Positions 34,831 through 43,779 of a DNA stretch of 64,000 nt are shown here, one piece after another. The translations under genes were made by a program, and so were the position numbers. Location: contig CAZJHX010000031.1 of NCBI GenBank assembly GCA_964545715.1, positions 1 to 64,000 on the forward strand. The letters run 5' to 3'. Within the stretch, counting starts at the first letter, position 1; every line of letters begins with the position of its first letter. Below the pieces are notes generated by a model. It made no database searches. It had not been told where the DNA came from and was given only the letters and a program-made list of their open reading frames with translations. Source of the DNA: CAZJHX01 sp964545715 (GTDB taxonomy: Bacteria; Myxococcota_A; UBA9042; GCA-2863065).

Positions 34831-35064
34831 TTGGCCGCGCGCTTCACCACCGTCATGAACTCCGACGACGGTGCGGTCTACAGCCGGTGGTTTCTGATGG
34901 CGTCAACCGATCCGGACATACCGAAGCGGTCCGGCTACGTCTTGGGACTGCGCGTGGTGGAGGCGGTCGCCAAGGACGTACCGGTGGACCGTCTCATCCG
35001 ACTCCAGGGCCCACAGCTACGGTCCCGGATCGCGCGAGCGCTCCAGCAGCTCACCCATCGGTGA
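34831..35064 (+). pseudogene. Possible C-terminal remnant of a larger gene
   Basis: 77 codons from TTG 34831 to a TGA at 35062-35064, no ribosome site. The sequence is protein-like (SRWFLMASTDPDIPKRSGYV LGLRVVEAVAKDVPVD). The 'RSGYVLGLRVVE' segment resembles the end of DUF2268-type predicted zinc-peptidase domains, but no HExxH is present and the upstream DNA shows no matching coding sequence. I read it as a 5'-truncated remnant; a genuine small gene is possible. Confidence 0.35.
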
Positions 35065-35071
35065 GCGCCGG

Positions 35072-35686
35072 CTACCGCAGCCTGTTCGTGGCCTTCTCCA
35101 GGGCGCCGATCACGGCTTCCTGGGCGGGCGTCTCGATCGAGCCGGGTCGCAGGACTCTCACTCGGGCGATGGCAGCTTCAGCCGTCTGGCCGTTGGCCAC
35201 CAACCAGGCAGCCAGAAACGTCCCGGTGCGGCCCTGGCCGGCGGCGCAGTGCACGGTGACCGCGCCCCCTTTGGCGAGGACCTCTTTTGTCGCCGACACA
35301 AACTCCCCGAGCTGGCCGATGCTTGGCGCGGTGAAGTCCTTGATGGGGATGTGCCGTGACGTGATGCCCGCCGCATGAAACGGCGCCTGGTCGGGCAGCG
35401 CCTCGGTGAGCGACACCAGCAGCTGCACGCCGGCGCCTTTCAGAAACGCGGCGTCCTGTTCGGCCCCGGCGCCCGTCCGCGGACGGGCCATGCCGGCGAC
35501 GCGACCTTCCTCCAGCCATGAGAAGTTGCGTGGTTGCATCGATTGTCTCGCCTGCGCCGGTTGCACGGTCTGCGCCGGCTGCTCCGCCTGGATGCGCGCG
35601 GCGGACTCATCGGCATCCCGCGCGTCAGTACACCCCGCGCTGGGGACGATGACGAGGACGAATAGGATGTGCACGCATCGGCTCAT
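35072..35686 (-). CDS. Lipoprotein with dual-specificity-type phosphatase domain
   Basis: 204 residues. Lipoprotein signal MSRCVHILFVLVIVPSAGCT (lipobox SAGC), then a Gln/Ala/Pro linker (QAEQPAQTVQPAQARQ). The catalytic loop HCAAGQGRTG is a complete HCx5R signature, with a plausible general acid in IKDFTAPS. Total length fits a small DSP/PTP-like domain (about 140 residues). The lipobox places it outside the cytoplasm, so substrates may be exported phosphoproteins, inositol phosphates or phospholipids. Convergent with the preceding remnant, 7 bases apart. Confidence 0.85.
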   Translation of the reverse strand: MSRCVHILFVLVIVPSAGCTDARDADESAARIQAEQPAQTVQPAQARQSMQPRNFSWLEEGRVAGMARPRTGAGAEQDAAFLKGAGVQLLVSLTEALPDQAPFHAAGITSRHIPIKDFTAPSIGQLGEFVSATKEVLAKGGAVTVHCAAGQGRTGTFLAAWLVANGQTAEAAIARVRVLRPGSIETPAQEAVIGALEKATNRLR

Positions 35687-35910
35687 GGCGGCTCCGGCCG
35701 TTCTGGTTCAGCAGCACCATTGTGGCCCGATCCGACGGATTGCGAAAGCGGGTTGGGTTCAGTTTGCCGGGCGGGGCGTCAGACGCGTGCCTGGGAGCTG
35801 TTTGGCGGCTCTTGGCTCACTTTCCTTTCGCCCAGTAATAGGGTGAGCGTCAGTCGGTGAGCCGCTGCGGCTGTGGAATCGCCGTTCGGGTAGGTGATAC
35901 CCTGACCTGC

Positions 35911-36423
35911 ATGCGCGCGCTCGTTGTCATCGCCACGACGCTGGCTTTTCTGGCCGTGACAGCGACGCCTCGTCAGGCGGCGGCCGACCACGACGAGTTC
36001 GATGGGCTGCTCCCGTTCGCAATCGCGATCATCGCGCTGCCGGCGGTCGGAGGGGCCGTCTCGCTGATCGGAAACGCAAGCGCCGTATCGGTGCCCCGCC
36101 GCCCGGGCACCGGATGGCTGGTCGTCGGCTACATCTTTGGCCCACTCAACCTGATCGGCGGCGCCGCGCTGCTCAACGCCGGCGGCAGCGAATTCACGTG
36201 GGCCGACGGCGTCGGGCTCGCCGGGGTCGCTCTGGGCGCCGCAACGCTCGGCGTGACGATCTACGGCACGACGCTCTCGCGCGCGCCAACGAAACGGCGC
36301 GATGGCCACAGCGACTGGGACCAGCCGAAGCCCCGGTCGCAGCTGACCCTGGGCCCGGCGCTCTTGCGCAACCCGTCAGGCGGGACGACCCCGGGCGTGG
36401 CGCTCACACTGATGGGCTTCTAA
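35911..36423 (+). CDS. Small integral membrane / exported protein
   Basis: 170 residues from ATG 35911. Signal peptide MRALVVIATTLAFLAVTATP. Three further hydrophobic segments (LLPFAIAIIALPAVGGAVSL; GWLVVGYIFGPLNLIGGAAL; GLAGVALGAATLGVTIYGTT) followed by a basic, polar tail (APTKRRDGHSDWDQPKPRSQ) and a short final strand. No family recognised. Confidence 0.7.
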   Translation: MRALVVIATTLAFLAVTATPRQAAADHDEFDGLLPFAIAIIALPAVGGAVSLIGNASAVSVPRRPGTGWLVVGYIFGPLNLIGGAALLNAGGSEFTWADGVGLAGVALGAATLGVTIYGTTLSRAPTKRRDGHSDWDQPKPRSQLTLGPALLRNPSGGTTPGVALTLMGF

Positions 36424-36711
36424 CAGCCTGACGACTGCCGATGGAGTCACCGGCCCTCACCGGCGAGACGGGCGTGATAGCTCTGGTGATCGCCGCAACC
36501 ACGCGCGCTGGTCGCGCAACGTGCCGCTGGACAGCCCATCGAAAAGCGAGTGAGAACCCGGCCTCACAGCTCTCCGACAAAGAGATCTGCGCGCTCGTGT
36601 CCGCCGGCGTTTTCGAAGGCGTGGAAGACGAACTGGAGCTGATCGAATTCGTGCTCGACGCCACGCTGGAGAAGTGGCCCTCTTCGCCTGCGTGCCCTGC
36701 GCAAGCTCGAT
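36424..36711. other. Intergenic region without a confident gene
   Basis: About 290 bases. A plus-strand stretch near 36565-36680 reads SDKEICALVSAGVFEGVEDE then LELIEFVLDATLEKW with coding-like third positions, but the flanking sequence in the same frame is not protein-like and no start with ribosome site is seen. It may be a gene fragment. The neighbouring Uma2 remnant suggests a region of decay. Confidence 0.3.
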
Positions 36712-37041
36712 CTAATCTGACCACATGTGGGAGAGCTGAATCTCTACGGCGTCGAATGGCTCGGCGCGTACGGTAACGTCGCCGAGGTAGGCCCCAACTC
36801 GGAGCCACGCTGTATCCTCGCGCCGATATACCTCGAGCGTGCGCTCATCAGCATCCACCTGCCAGATGTGGCTCACCCCGTGCTCCGCGTAGATCGGCAT
36901 CTTGCGCACCCGGTCCAGCCCCGCCGTCGAGGGCGACAGCACCTCGCACACCCAATCCGGCGCCAGGGTGAAATACGCCTCCTGCGGTAGCTGTGGCTGG
37001 CGCTCCCGGCGCCAGCCCGCGATGTCGGGGACAAGCACGTC
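36712..37041 (-). pseudogene. N-terminally truncated Uma2-family (DUF820) endonuclease
   Basis: The frame encodes DVLVPDIAGWRRERQPQLPQ ... YFTLAPDWVCEVLSPSTAGL DRVRKMPIYAEHGVSHIWQV DADERTLEVYRR, the C-terminal half of Uma2/DUF820 proteins with the core 'PD...W...ER', 'P..v.EvlSpsT...D...K...Y...GV...W.vD...r.l.v'. A TGA stands directly before DVLVPD (37042-37044), so the N-terminal about 80 residues are missing. Uma2 genes are often multi-copy in high-GC soil bacteria. It lies 21 bases beyond the stop of the peroxidase-like gene. Confidence 0.75.
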
Positions 37042-37062
37042 TCAGGACTCGCGCTGTATTGC

Positions 37063-39447
37063 TCACAGGGTCAACAGGTACGAAACCAGCAGATCCTTGT
37101 CCTCAGGCGTCAGCAGCGCGGTCGGCGCCATCGTGCCGTCCAGCTGATCCAGGACATCGTACAACGTCGCCGCGCTGCCGTCGTGCAGGTACGGGGCGGT
37201 GGCGAACAGCCCCGTGAGCGACGGCGTGTTCATGTATGGGGTGACGTCCGCGCCGCTCGGCAGCTCTGACAACGCCTGTTCCAGGGCGCTGAACGTACCG
37301 ACGTTCCAGCTCTTCCCATCGCTGCCGCCCTCGAGGTGACAATAGGAGCACGCCAGCACCGGGCCTTCGAAAAGCGCCTTGCCCAGCAGCTGCTCTGCCG
37401 TGAGCCCGTCCGCGGCGAGGTTGGGGTTGGCCGGCGGGTGGAGGCCGTCCAACAGAAACAGCGCCAGTGAGTCCAGCTCCTGGTCAGAGAGTCCCATACC
37501 GCCGAGCCGCTCGACGGTCAGCGCGATGTTCTCTTTCAGCGACGGCGCGCTGCCCTTCCAATTGAACGGCTCGGTGCCCGCCAGCCGGCCGGCCAGGGCC
37601 GGGGTCTGCCGTGGGCCGTTGAGACCCAGCCACGTCCGCTTGTCCTCCCATCCTTCGAAATGGCAGGTCGCGCAGGCGACGTCGCCCCGGGATGTGACGT
37701 GGTCAGACTTGGCAAACGTAAAGACCCGCCGGCCCAGCCGCATATCGGACGGCAGCGGATCAGCGGCGAATTGGGCGACGGCGTGATGGGACACCGTCCA
37801 GGCGCACCAGAGGTTGCCGTCATAGTACAGGTCGTCGACGATGTGGTCTTGGACCTCGTTCAGGTCGATGGCGCTGATCGTAAAATCATGGGCGTTGAGA
37901 ACGTAGGCGGCCTGGCCGTCGTCACTGAACGCGATGGCCTTTGGCGCTCGGCCGACGATCAACGAGCCCATAGGCCGGTCCGTCGGGTCGGTCGGCGTCA
38001 CGACGGGGACCCATGAGTACCCGCTTTGCGTTGTCATCGCCAGCACGCGGTCGGAGCCCTGGCCCACCATGAAGAGGATCGGGTCGGTCGGGCTGTGGTT
38101 GATGTCGACCGGCTGCGAAATCAGGGACTGCATTGGGTACCAGCCGTCGTAAACCGACACACCGTACGACGCCGAGACCGCGCTCTTGCCATACTCGAAC
38201 CAACTCACGGTGGCCTCCACTGTGCTGTCCTGTGCTGCGGTTTCGAGGGATGCCCAGGATGATGCCGGCTCTTCCCCCCCCGCCGCCTCGAGCACCTCCT
38301 CGACGCTGCCCAGGTTGGACAGTGTGTGCGTCACGTAGATGTCCGCCCGTGTGGGGTGCGCGGCAGCGGCCAATGAGAACCCGTTGACGCGCGGCGGATC
38401 CTGAAGGCTCGACAGCGTGCCGCCGCCGACGAAGCTCTTCTGCCTCAGCGGCATGGACTCGTAAAACCCAGCGCCGATCACCACCGCCTTCAGCGAGACC
38501 GGGTCCAGGTGTTCCCGGGTCACGACCACCCGTCCGCCTGCCGCGACGAGGCCGCGCGGACGGCCGCCGATCTCCCAACTCGCGGTAAGCGACAGGTCTT
38601 TCGCAGCCAGCTGTACGGCCGCGCCGTCACCCAGCAGGCTGACGAACAGCTTACTGCCGTCGGGCGACAGCGCCAAGCCGAACGGCTCGGTGCCCAGCGG
38701 CGCGAACGTCACATCGGAGGTGCCCGGCTCGACCCGAGCGATGCCGCCCCCGCCGCGAACCGTCACAAACGCCGCGCCACACGGGCCGACGACCACCTGC
38801 TCGGGGCGCGCCCCAACCGGGACGATCCGTACAAGCCTCCCCGTGTCGCGGTCCATCACGCGCAGCTGATCGTGCTCAGTGGCCACCACAAACAGCTCGT
38901 CTCCACGCACGGCCAGGGCCCGCCCGCTGGTCCAGGGTGGGGCAACCACGTCTGAGGTCAGCGGCAGGTCACTGCCGGTACCCCACGTGTACTGAGCACC
39001 CCACGGCTTGAGTTTCGGTGGCAGCGCCGTCCACTCTTCTGCAGGCGCCGGCGCGAGCCACCCCTGTTGGAAAGGCGTTTCGATGTAGGCGACTTCAGGT
39101 GGTAGCTGAGACGCGGGGCCACAGTCGGGCTCCGGGACAGCCGCCGGTTTTGGCGCGGGCTCTGCCGGCGGGTCCGGCGCCGGCTCAGGTGTGGGATCGG
39201 CTTCTGGGGCAGCCTCCGGCGCCGGTTCGGGTGTCACAGGGCGCTGTGGTTTCTTCGGGTCTGGTTGCCGTTGCCGCGTGGGACCGGCGGGACCGGCGGG
39301 ACCGGCCCGTGCGCCCTCATCTTTTGCACCGACATCGCTGTGCACCACCTGCCCGACCGGTGGCTCGCCTTCCGGCGGGGCACCGGTCGGACCACCCCCA
39401 CAGCCGACAGCCAGCGCAGCCAGCGCACACGTCACCATCGATTTCAT
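37063..39447 (-). CDS. Lipoprotein with beta-propeller and dihaem peroxidase-like (MauG/CcpA) domain
   Basis: 794 residues; ATG with GAGGGGAG upstream. Lipobox VGC in MKSMVTCALAALAVGCGGGP. A long Pro/Glu/Ala linker (about 25-110) precedes a YVTN/WD-type propeller about 150-560 (PFGLALSPDGSKLFVSLLGD; AIAFSDDGQAAYVLNAHDFT). The last third has two haem sites, CATCH (about 592) and CSYCH (about 702), and the MauG-type ending NTPSLTGLFATAPYLHDGSA ATLYDVL. Such propeller-peroxidase fusions are predicted periplasmic or surface redox enzymes. Stands alone on the minus strand. Confidence 0.88.
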   Translation of the reverse strand: MKSMVTCALAALAVGCGGGPTGAPPEGEPPVGQVVHSDVGAKDEGARAGPAGPAGPTRQRQPDPKKPQRPVTPEPAPEAAPEADPTPEPAPDPPAEPAPKPAAVPEPDCGPASQLPPEVAYIETPFQQGWLAPAPAEEWTALPPKLKPWGAQYTWGTGSDLPLTSDVVAPPWTSGRALAVRGDELFVVATEHDQLRVMDRDTGRLVRIVPVGARPEQVVVGPCGAAFVTVRGGGGIARVEPGTSDVTFAPLGTEPFGLALSPDGSKLFVSLLGDGAAVQLAAKDLSLTASWEIGGRPRGLVAAGGRVVVTREHLDPVSLKAVVIGAGFYESMPLRQKSFVGGGTLSSLQDPPRVNGFSLAAAAHPTRADIYVTHTLSNLGSVEEVLEAAGGEEPASSWASLETAAQDSTVEATVSWFEYGKSAVSASYGVSVYDGWYPMQSLISQPVDINHSPTDPILFMVGQGSDRVLAMTTQSGYSWVPVVTPTDPTDRPMGSLIVGRAPKAIAFSDDGQAAYVLNAHDFTISAIDLNEVQDHIVDDLYYDGNLWCAWTVSHHAVAQFAADPLPSDMRLGRRVFTFAKSDHVTSRGDVACATCHFEGWEDKRTWLGLNGPRQTPALAGRLAGTEPFNWKGSAPSLKENIALTVERLGGMGLSDQELDSLALFLLDGLHPPANPNLAADGLTAEQLLGKALFEGPVLACSYCHLEGGSDGKSWNVGTFSALEQALSELPSGADVTPYMNTPSLTGLFATAPYLHDGSAATLYDVLDQLDGTMAPTALLTPEDKDLLVSYLLTL

Positions 39448-39620
39448 AGTCTCCCCTCAGTCGCGGTATTGGTCCCCGCTAACGGCCAACTGCAGCGGCT
39501 GCAGTCATGGCCGCGCCACCAGCGGTGGGACACGCACTATCTGTGTTGTGGGGACCGGTGCTGACGATCAGAAATTACCCGTGTATGGCAAGAAGCGGTC
39601 CCCTTGTGCACAATGACCGC

Positions 39621-40103
39621 ATGAGCAGACTGGTTTCACTGGCCGCGTGCGCCACACTGGCCGCGTGCTCCGCCCAGACGCCCGCACCCTCCGACACCCA
39701 GGCCGGTTACAACCAGGCCGGTCACATTCTGTATGAGGATTTTCGCGGGCTCGAGCCGGGTGATGAAGCACCGGCGGAGCTGGGCGGGCAAGGCGGTGGG
39801 ACCTGGATGTTCGTGGCCGGCGCCCGCACCAACGGTCTGCCCGAGGGCACCTTGCGCGCCGACTTCACAGCCACTCTCGGCGCCCTGGGCGACACCCCGC
39901 TATCGAAAGTCACATATCCCCGGCGCCCCCTCCGAACCGGCGACGACGGCTACACCTACATCTCCAACATGTACATGATTCTGCCCAGAGACCACCGGCA
40001 GTGGGACGGCTACCAGATGGAGCTGCGGGTCACCCTGCGCGCACCGGATGGCACCACGGTGGAGGATGTCTGCCCGGTGCGGCTGGTCGCGCCTAAGCCG
40101 TAG
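39621..40103 (+). CDS. Lipoprotein of unknown function
   Basis: 160 residues from ATG 39621; longer upstream frame rejected because the signal begins here (MSRLVSLAACATLAACSAQT, lipobox LAAC). The mature part is a small beta-rich domain (GGTWMFVAGARTNGLPEGTL; YTYISNMYMILPRDHRQWDG) with one Cys near the end. Overlaps the 3' end of the M81 peptidase gene by 11 bases, convergent. Confidence 0.75.
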   Translation: MSRLVSLAACATLAACSAQTPAPSDTQAGYNQAGHILYEDFRGLEPGDEAPAELGGQGGGTWMFVAGARTNGLPEGTLRADFTATLGALGDTPLSKVTYPRRPLRTGDDGYTYISNMYMILPRDHRQWDGYQMELRVTLRAPDGTTVEDVCPVRLVAPKP

Positions 40104-41634
40104 AAGCCCGGCGTGCCTCGTCAAACGGGCGCCAGCTCTCGACGTCCGCGCTGGGGTACACCGGCATGTCGAACCGGAGGTTGCGCACATTGTCCAGGCT
40201 GGACGGACCCGCGGTCACCACCGGGATGTTCTTTCGCAAGCTGGCCGCGTAGAAGACGCGATAGTGAAAGAGCGCCTTTTGGATGATGGCGTCCGCTTTC
40301 CACGGCGACAGGCCCAGCTCGGTCCAAAAGCGCGGATGCACCGTATACGGTGGGCGCTCTGTGACGGCGATTCTCAGCTCTTTGTAACGCAGCACCACGG
40401 TCTTGCCGAAGTCTGTGGTGGTCTGGGTCTCTACGACCGCCTCCAGGGCGACGGAGGGCTGGTCGTCCATGCCGGGGGTACCCGACAGCGTCACGTTTGT
40501 GGTCGCGCCTTCGGGCACCTCTGCGAGCTGCGCGACGGCTGCCGGATCGTGAATCGGCAGGTAGATCGCCAGGTCCGCGCCCTCTTTGACCAGCGTGTCC
40601 AGGATGCGGGTGTTGCCGCCCGGTGAGCCGGTGCCGACGACGTCGCCCATGTCCACCAACGCGACGGAGCCCAGCGCGCGCGGGATTTTGGCCGCGCGGA
40701 CGTCCTCGATGGCCTCGGTGGGCGTACGCATGGGCGGCAGCGGCGCGTCTCTGACCGCAAACGCCCGCTCGGCCAGATCGTCCGCCAGCCGGTTGGCCAG
40801 CTCCGGATCGTTGTCCGTCGTCACGTGCACAGCCCAGCCGATGTCGGTCGCATCGCTGAAGGGGTGCACCATAAACAGATGGGCCCCGAGCACGCGCTTG
40901 TCGCGCCTGAGCTTCTTCATGTGCCGAAAGATAGGACGCATCGGGTTCATGAAGTCGATCGTCATGCCGCCACCCAGCACCACCGGCAGCTTGCGCCAGG
41001 CCCGCGTCGGCTGCACATGGCCGCGCAACGTGCGGATCAGCTGGTTGCCGGCGCGAAAGCCGGTGCCGAACAGGTCGCGATGCGGGTTTGTGAGAAAGCC
41101 GTCTAGAATGGTCGTCGGCTCTACAATCGAGGGCGACAGGTTGGCGTGTAGATCGTAGCTCACGGCCAGCGGGCGCTCCCCGATGAGCTCCTTGACGTCC
41201 GCGATCAGCACACCCTCGGGCGCCCCTGCGAGGCCCTGCACGCGCATGGATCCGTGCAGCGCCAGGTACACGCCGTCCACGTCGCCGACCCGCCTCAGGT
41301 GGTGCTTCAGCGTGTCCCGCAGCCACTGAAAGCAGTCGCCGGTGATGGGTCCGCTGGAGACGGCCAGCGTCGAAAACAGCGGCACGCACTCCACCTGCCC
41401 GGCCATGCGCGACGCGGTCACAAAGCCGCTCAGCTCGGCGTTGCGCAGCACCTTGACCAGCTCAAAGCGGGTCAGCTTGGTGATCGCGCCAAGCTCATCC
41501 CCCTCGAAGAAGTGAAAGCGCTCAAAGTCCTCGCGATGCGTCGGCAGCGGCGAGAACGCGTTAGCCTCGTGAAAGATGCGTCCATAGGCGATGCGCAGCG
41601 GGCGGCCGCCGCGTCCGTATTTGCGGCCGATCAT
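40093..41634 (-). CDS. mlrC: M81-family (MlrC-like) metallopeptidase
   Basis: 513 residues, the usual length. N-terminus RIAYGRIFHEANAFSPLPTH contains the HE.N.F pattern of MlrC (microcystinase C) proteins; VDGVYLALHGSM, AVSYDLHANLSPSIV (DxHaN) and GTGSPGGNT near residue 345 (the 'dn.GgGapGd.t' region) are further family marks. Known members cleave linear microcystin; most are of unknown substrate. Start overlaps the upstream decarboxylase stop (ATGA), so the pair is translationally coupled. Here the substrate is more likely a small amide or peptide linked to the PLP enzyme than microcystin (inference). Confidence 0.88.
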   Translation of the reverse strand: MIGRKYGRGGRPLRIAYGRIFHEANAFSPLPTHREDFERFHFFEGDELGAITKLTRFELVKVLRNAELSGFVTASRMAGQVECVPLFSTLAVSSGPITGDCFQWLRDTLKHHLRRVGDVDGVYLALHGSMRVQGLAGAPEGVLIADVKELIGERPLAVSYDLHANLSPSIVEPTTILDGFLTNPHRDLFGTGFRAGNQLIRTLRGHVQPTRAWRKLPVVLGGGMTIDFMNPMRPIFRHMKKLRRDKRVLGAHLFMVHPFSDATDIGWAVHVTTDNDPELANRLADDLAERAFAVRDAPLPPMRTPTEAIEDVRAAKIPRALGSVALVDMGDVVGTGSPGGNTRILDTLVKEGADLAIYLPIHDPAAVAQLAEVPEGATTNVTLSGTPGMDDQPSVALEAVVETQTTTDFGKTVVLRYKELRIAVTERPPYTVHPRFWTELGLSPWKADAIIQKALFHYRVFYAASLRKNIPVVTAGPSSLDNVRNLRFDMPVYPSADVESWRPFDEARRASTA

Positions 41635-43058
41635 GAGAACAGCTCCCCCAGGAAGCTGACCAGCAGCTGCTCGCGTGCGGCGGGCGAGACGCCGTTCAAC
41701 AGGCGATGAATCACGGCCTGCTTCTCGGGCAGCTTGCCGTCTTTCACGCCGAGATCGGCCATCATGGCGCCGGTGTTCAGACCACCGGCGCCCTGCGCGA
41801 CCAGCTCCAGCATCTGGACCACCTGCGCGGGCGGCGCGATCGGGTCCGGCAGGTCGGTCGCATGCTCTTTGAGCGCGGCCACCAGGTCGTGAACACGCGC
41901 GGCGTTGGACGGGTCGATCGTGAAGTGAATATGCGCCGGGGACGCGCCGTAGGCATACGTCGCTTGAACCAGCCAGCCGGCCGCTGTCAGCCGGTCCGCC
42001 AGCTCAAAGATGTCACCGTCGGAGGCCACCGCCACCAGGCCCATGCGCGGCCGGCCCAGCACCCGCAGACCCTCGGTCGCGTGCACGCCCTCGATAAGAG
42101 CGCACGTGGCCTTCCACATGCCCCCGATCAGCTCCCGGTAGCCGCTGCGGCCCAGCTTGCGCAGCACGGCCCAGGCGGCGCCCAGCGGGGCGATGGACTT
42201 GGACCCCAGCATGCTGGGGTTGACGATCGAGTAGCCCGACCACTTGGCGCAGGCATAATATTGGGCGTCGCGCAGCTCGCGGGTGCGCTGCAGCAGCACG
42301 CTCAAGCCCTTGGGCGTGAACCCGTATTTGTGCAGGTCCACGGACATGGACGTGACGCCGGGCACCTCAAAGTCAAACGCCGGCAGCTCGACGCCGAGCT
42401 CCCGCTGGAACGGCAGCACCCACCCGCCGATGCAGGCGTCCACGTGCAGCAGCAGCCCGCGCTCCTGAGCCAGCGCGCCCATGGCCGCGATCGGGTCGAT
42501 GGCGCCATGCGCGTAGCTGGGCGCGGACCCGACCAGCAGGATGGTGTTCTCGTCGACGTGGGCGCGCATGTCCTCGACCGACGCCTCCATCGTCTCGTCA
42601 TCCACTGCGATGGGGATCAGGTCCACACCAAAGTAGTGAGCCGCCTTGTGAAAGGACGCGTGCGCCGTCTCGGGCACCAGCATGTTGGGCCGCGTGATCT
42701 CGGGTCGCGTCTTGCGGTTGTGGTCACGCGCGGTCTTGACGCTGAGCATGACGCTCTCGGTGCCGCCCGACGTGGCCGTGCCGACCGCGCCCTCGGGAGC
42801 CTGCAGGTGCCCGAGGCACGCCGCTACGATGTCGTTCTCCAGGCGTCGCGCGCTGGGGTAGACGGTCGGGTCCAGGCCGTTGCCGCCCATGCAGGCCGCA
42901 AAGGCCGCGCGCGCCAGCTCGGTGACCTCGGGACCGGCGCTGTAGACAAACGCAAAGGCGGAGCCGTCAGCGGCCAGGTCGTCGCGGCCCAGGCCGGCCA
43001 GCTCGGTCAGAATTGCGGGGCCGTCGGCCGGGTGCTCAGGAAAGACTGCGTTGCTCAT
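41631..43058 (-). CDS. PLP-dependent group II decarboxylase / sphingosine-phosphate-lyase-like enzyme
   Basis: 475 residues. ATG 43058 with AGGAG upstream. Signatures: GTATSGGTESVMLSVKTARD (phosphate-binding), ETAHASFHKAAHYFGVDLIP (ring-stacking His), GLLLHVDACIGGWVLPFQRE (Asp), and SMSVDLHKYGFTPKGLSVLL with the Schiff-base Lys. The 'STS.d.HKyG...KG.S...' form and the following YACAKWSGYSIVNPSMLGSK fit the S1P-lyase/tyrosine-decarboxylase branch. It would cleave or decarboxylate an amino-containing substrate. Second gene of the TetR operon, 17 bases after the regulator. Confidence 0.9.
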   Translation of the reverse strand: MSNAVFPEHPADGPAILTELAGLGRDDLAADGSAFAFVYSAGPEVTELARAAFAACMGGNGLDPTVYPSARRLENDIVAACLGHLQAPEGAVGTATSGGTESVMLSVKTARDHNRKTRPEITRPNMLVPETAHASFHKAAHYFGVDLIPIAVDDETMEASVEDMRAHVDENTILLVGSAPSYAHGAIDPIAAMGALAQERGLLLHVDACIGGWVLPFQRELGVELPAFDFEVPGVTSMSVDLHKYGFTPKGLSVLLQRTRELRDAQYYACAKWSGYSIVNPSMLGSKSIAPLGAAWAVLRKLGRSGYRELIGGMWKATCALIEGVHATEGLRVLGRPRMGLVAVASDGDIFELADRLTAAGWLVQATYAYGASPAHIHFTIDPSNAARVHDLVAALKEHATDLPDPIAPPAQVVQMLELVAQGAGGLNTGAMMADLGVKDGKLPEKQAVIHRLLNGVSPAAREQLLVSFLGELFS

Positions 43059-43075
43059 CGTTGACTCCTCATCAC

Positions 43076-43672
43076 TTAATTGGGCTCGTTTTTCAGGGGC
43101 GCCAGCACGCTCTCCCACAGGAGGGTGTGAATGGGCGCGAGATCACATCCGGTCATGACACGCTGGACCATCAAGCCGTCGATAATGCTGCGACACAGGC
43201 GGATCAGGGACATCTCGTCACAGGGCTTGACGGTCCCGTTTTTGACGCCCTCGCGCAGCCGCGCGGCCAGCGCCTGCCGATGGGCCTCAAACACCTGATT
43301 GCCGATCTCGATAATGCGTCCGGTGCGCTCCACGCCGGCGGCCGCCAGCGCCTGGGTCAAGAAGAGCAGCCGCTCCTCCCGCCCCTCATGAAACGCGTGC
43401 ACCGAGACTACCTGCGCATACAGCTGATCGATGGGGTTGGTGTGCTTCATCATCTCGCCAACCACGTAGACCGCCTGCTGCATCAGCAGGTCCTCCAGCG
43501 CCATCTCCACGATCCGCACGCGGTCGGGAAAGTGGTACAGCAGGGTCGGCCGCTTGATCTCGAGCGCCTCGGCCAGCCGCGTCATCGACACGTCTACGCC
43601 TTCGCGCCGCAGCACCTCGACAGCTCTGCGAGCCAGCGCTCGCCTTTTCTCTGTTTCTTTTGGTCGTGCCAT
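43076..43672 (-). CDS. TetR-family transcriptional regulator
   Basis: 198 residues. N-terminal helix-turn-helix: RREGVDVSMTRLAEALEIKR PTLLYHFPDRVRIVEMALED, the TetR pattern 'v....lA...gv....ly.hF..k..l...'. The C-terminal helical ligand/dimer domain is divergent. First gene of a three-gene operon with the PLP enzyme and the M81 peptidase. A tandem palindrome lies directly upstream, which points to autoregulation. Confidence 0.9.
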   Translation of the reverse strand: MARPKETEKRRALARRAVEVLRREGVDVSMTRLAEALEIKRPTLLYHFPDRVRIVEMALEDLLMQQAVYVVGEMMKHTNPIDQLYAQVVSVHAFHEGREERLLFLTQALAAAGVERTGRIIEIGNQVFEAHRQALAARLREGVKNGTVKPCDEMSLIRLCRSIIDGLMVQRVMTGCDLAPIHTLLWESVLAPLKNEPN

Positions 43673-43676
43673 AACT

Positions 43677-43715
43677 TGACGATTTGTCAGATAACTATTT
43701 CCTGACGATTTGTCA
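43677..43715. promoter_or_regulatory. Tandem operator for the TetR operon
   Basis: Two identical copies of TGACGATTTGTCA (43677-43689 and 43703-43715), 26 bases apart, each a TGAC-n5-GTCA palindrome, and each followed by a further match (ATAACTATTT / TGAACTATTT). The spacing of about 2.5 helical turns, and the position over the promoter and start codon, are as expected for TetR-family self-repression. Confidence 0.75.
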
Positions 43716-43716
43716 A
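43688..43716 (-). promoter_or_regulatory. Predicted sigma-70-like promoter of the TetR operon
   Basis: On the minus strand TTGACA (43716-43711), 17-base spacer, TATCTG (43693-43688). The -35 lies inside the upstream palindrome and the -10 next to the downstream one. Transcription would begin near 43680, giving a leader of only about 8 bases before the ATG, i.e. nearly leaderless. Confidence 0.5.
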
Positions 43717-43779
43717 TGAACTATTTTGAGGTAAGCCCGCATTGACCGCTTCGTGTGCGAGGTCGACTGACTCAGCCGG

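Noticed and set aside
36712..37041. Functional Uma2 endonuclease
   Set aside because: A stop directly precedes the first conserved block, so the N-terminal half of the nuclease fold is missing.
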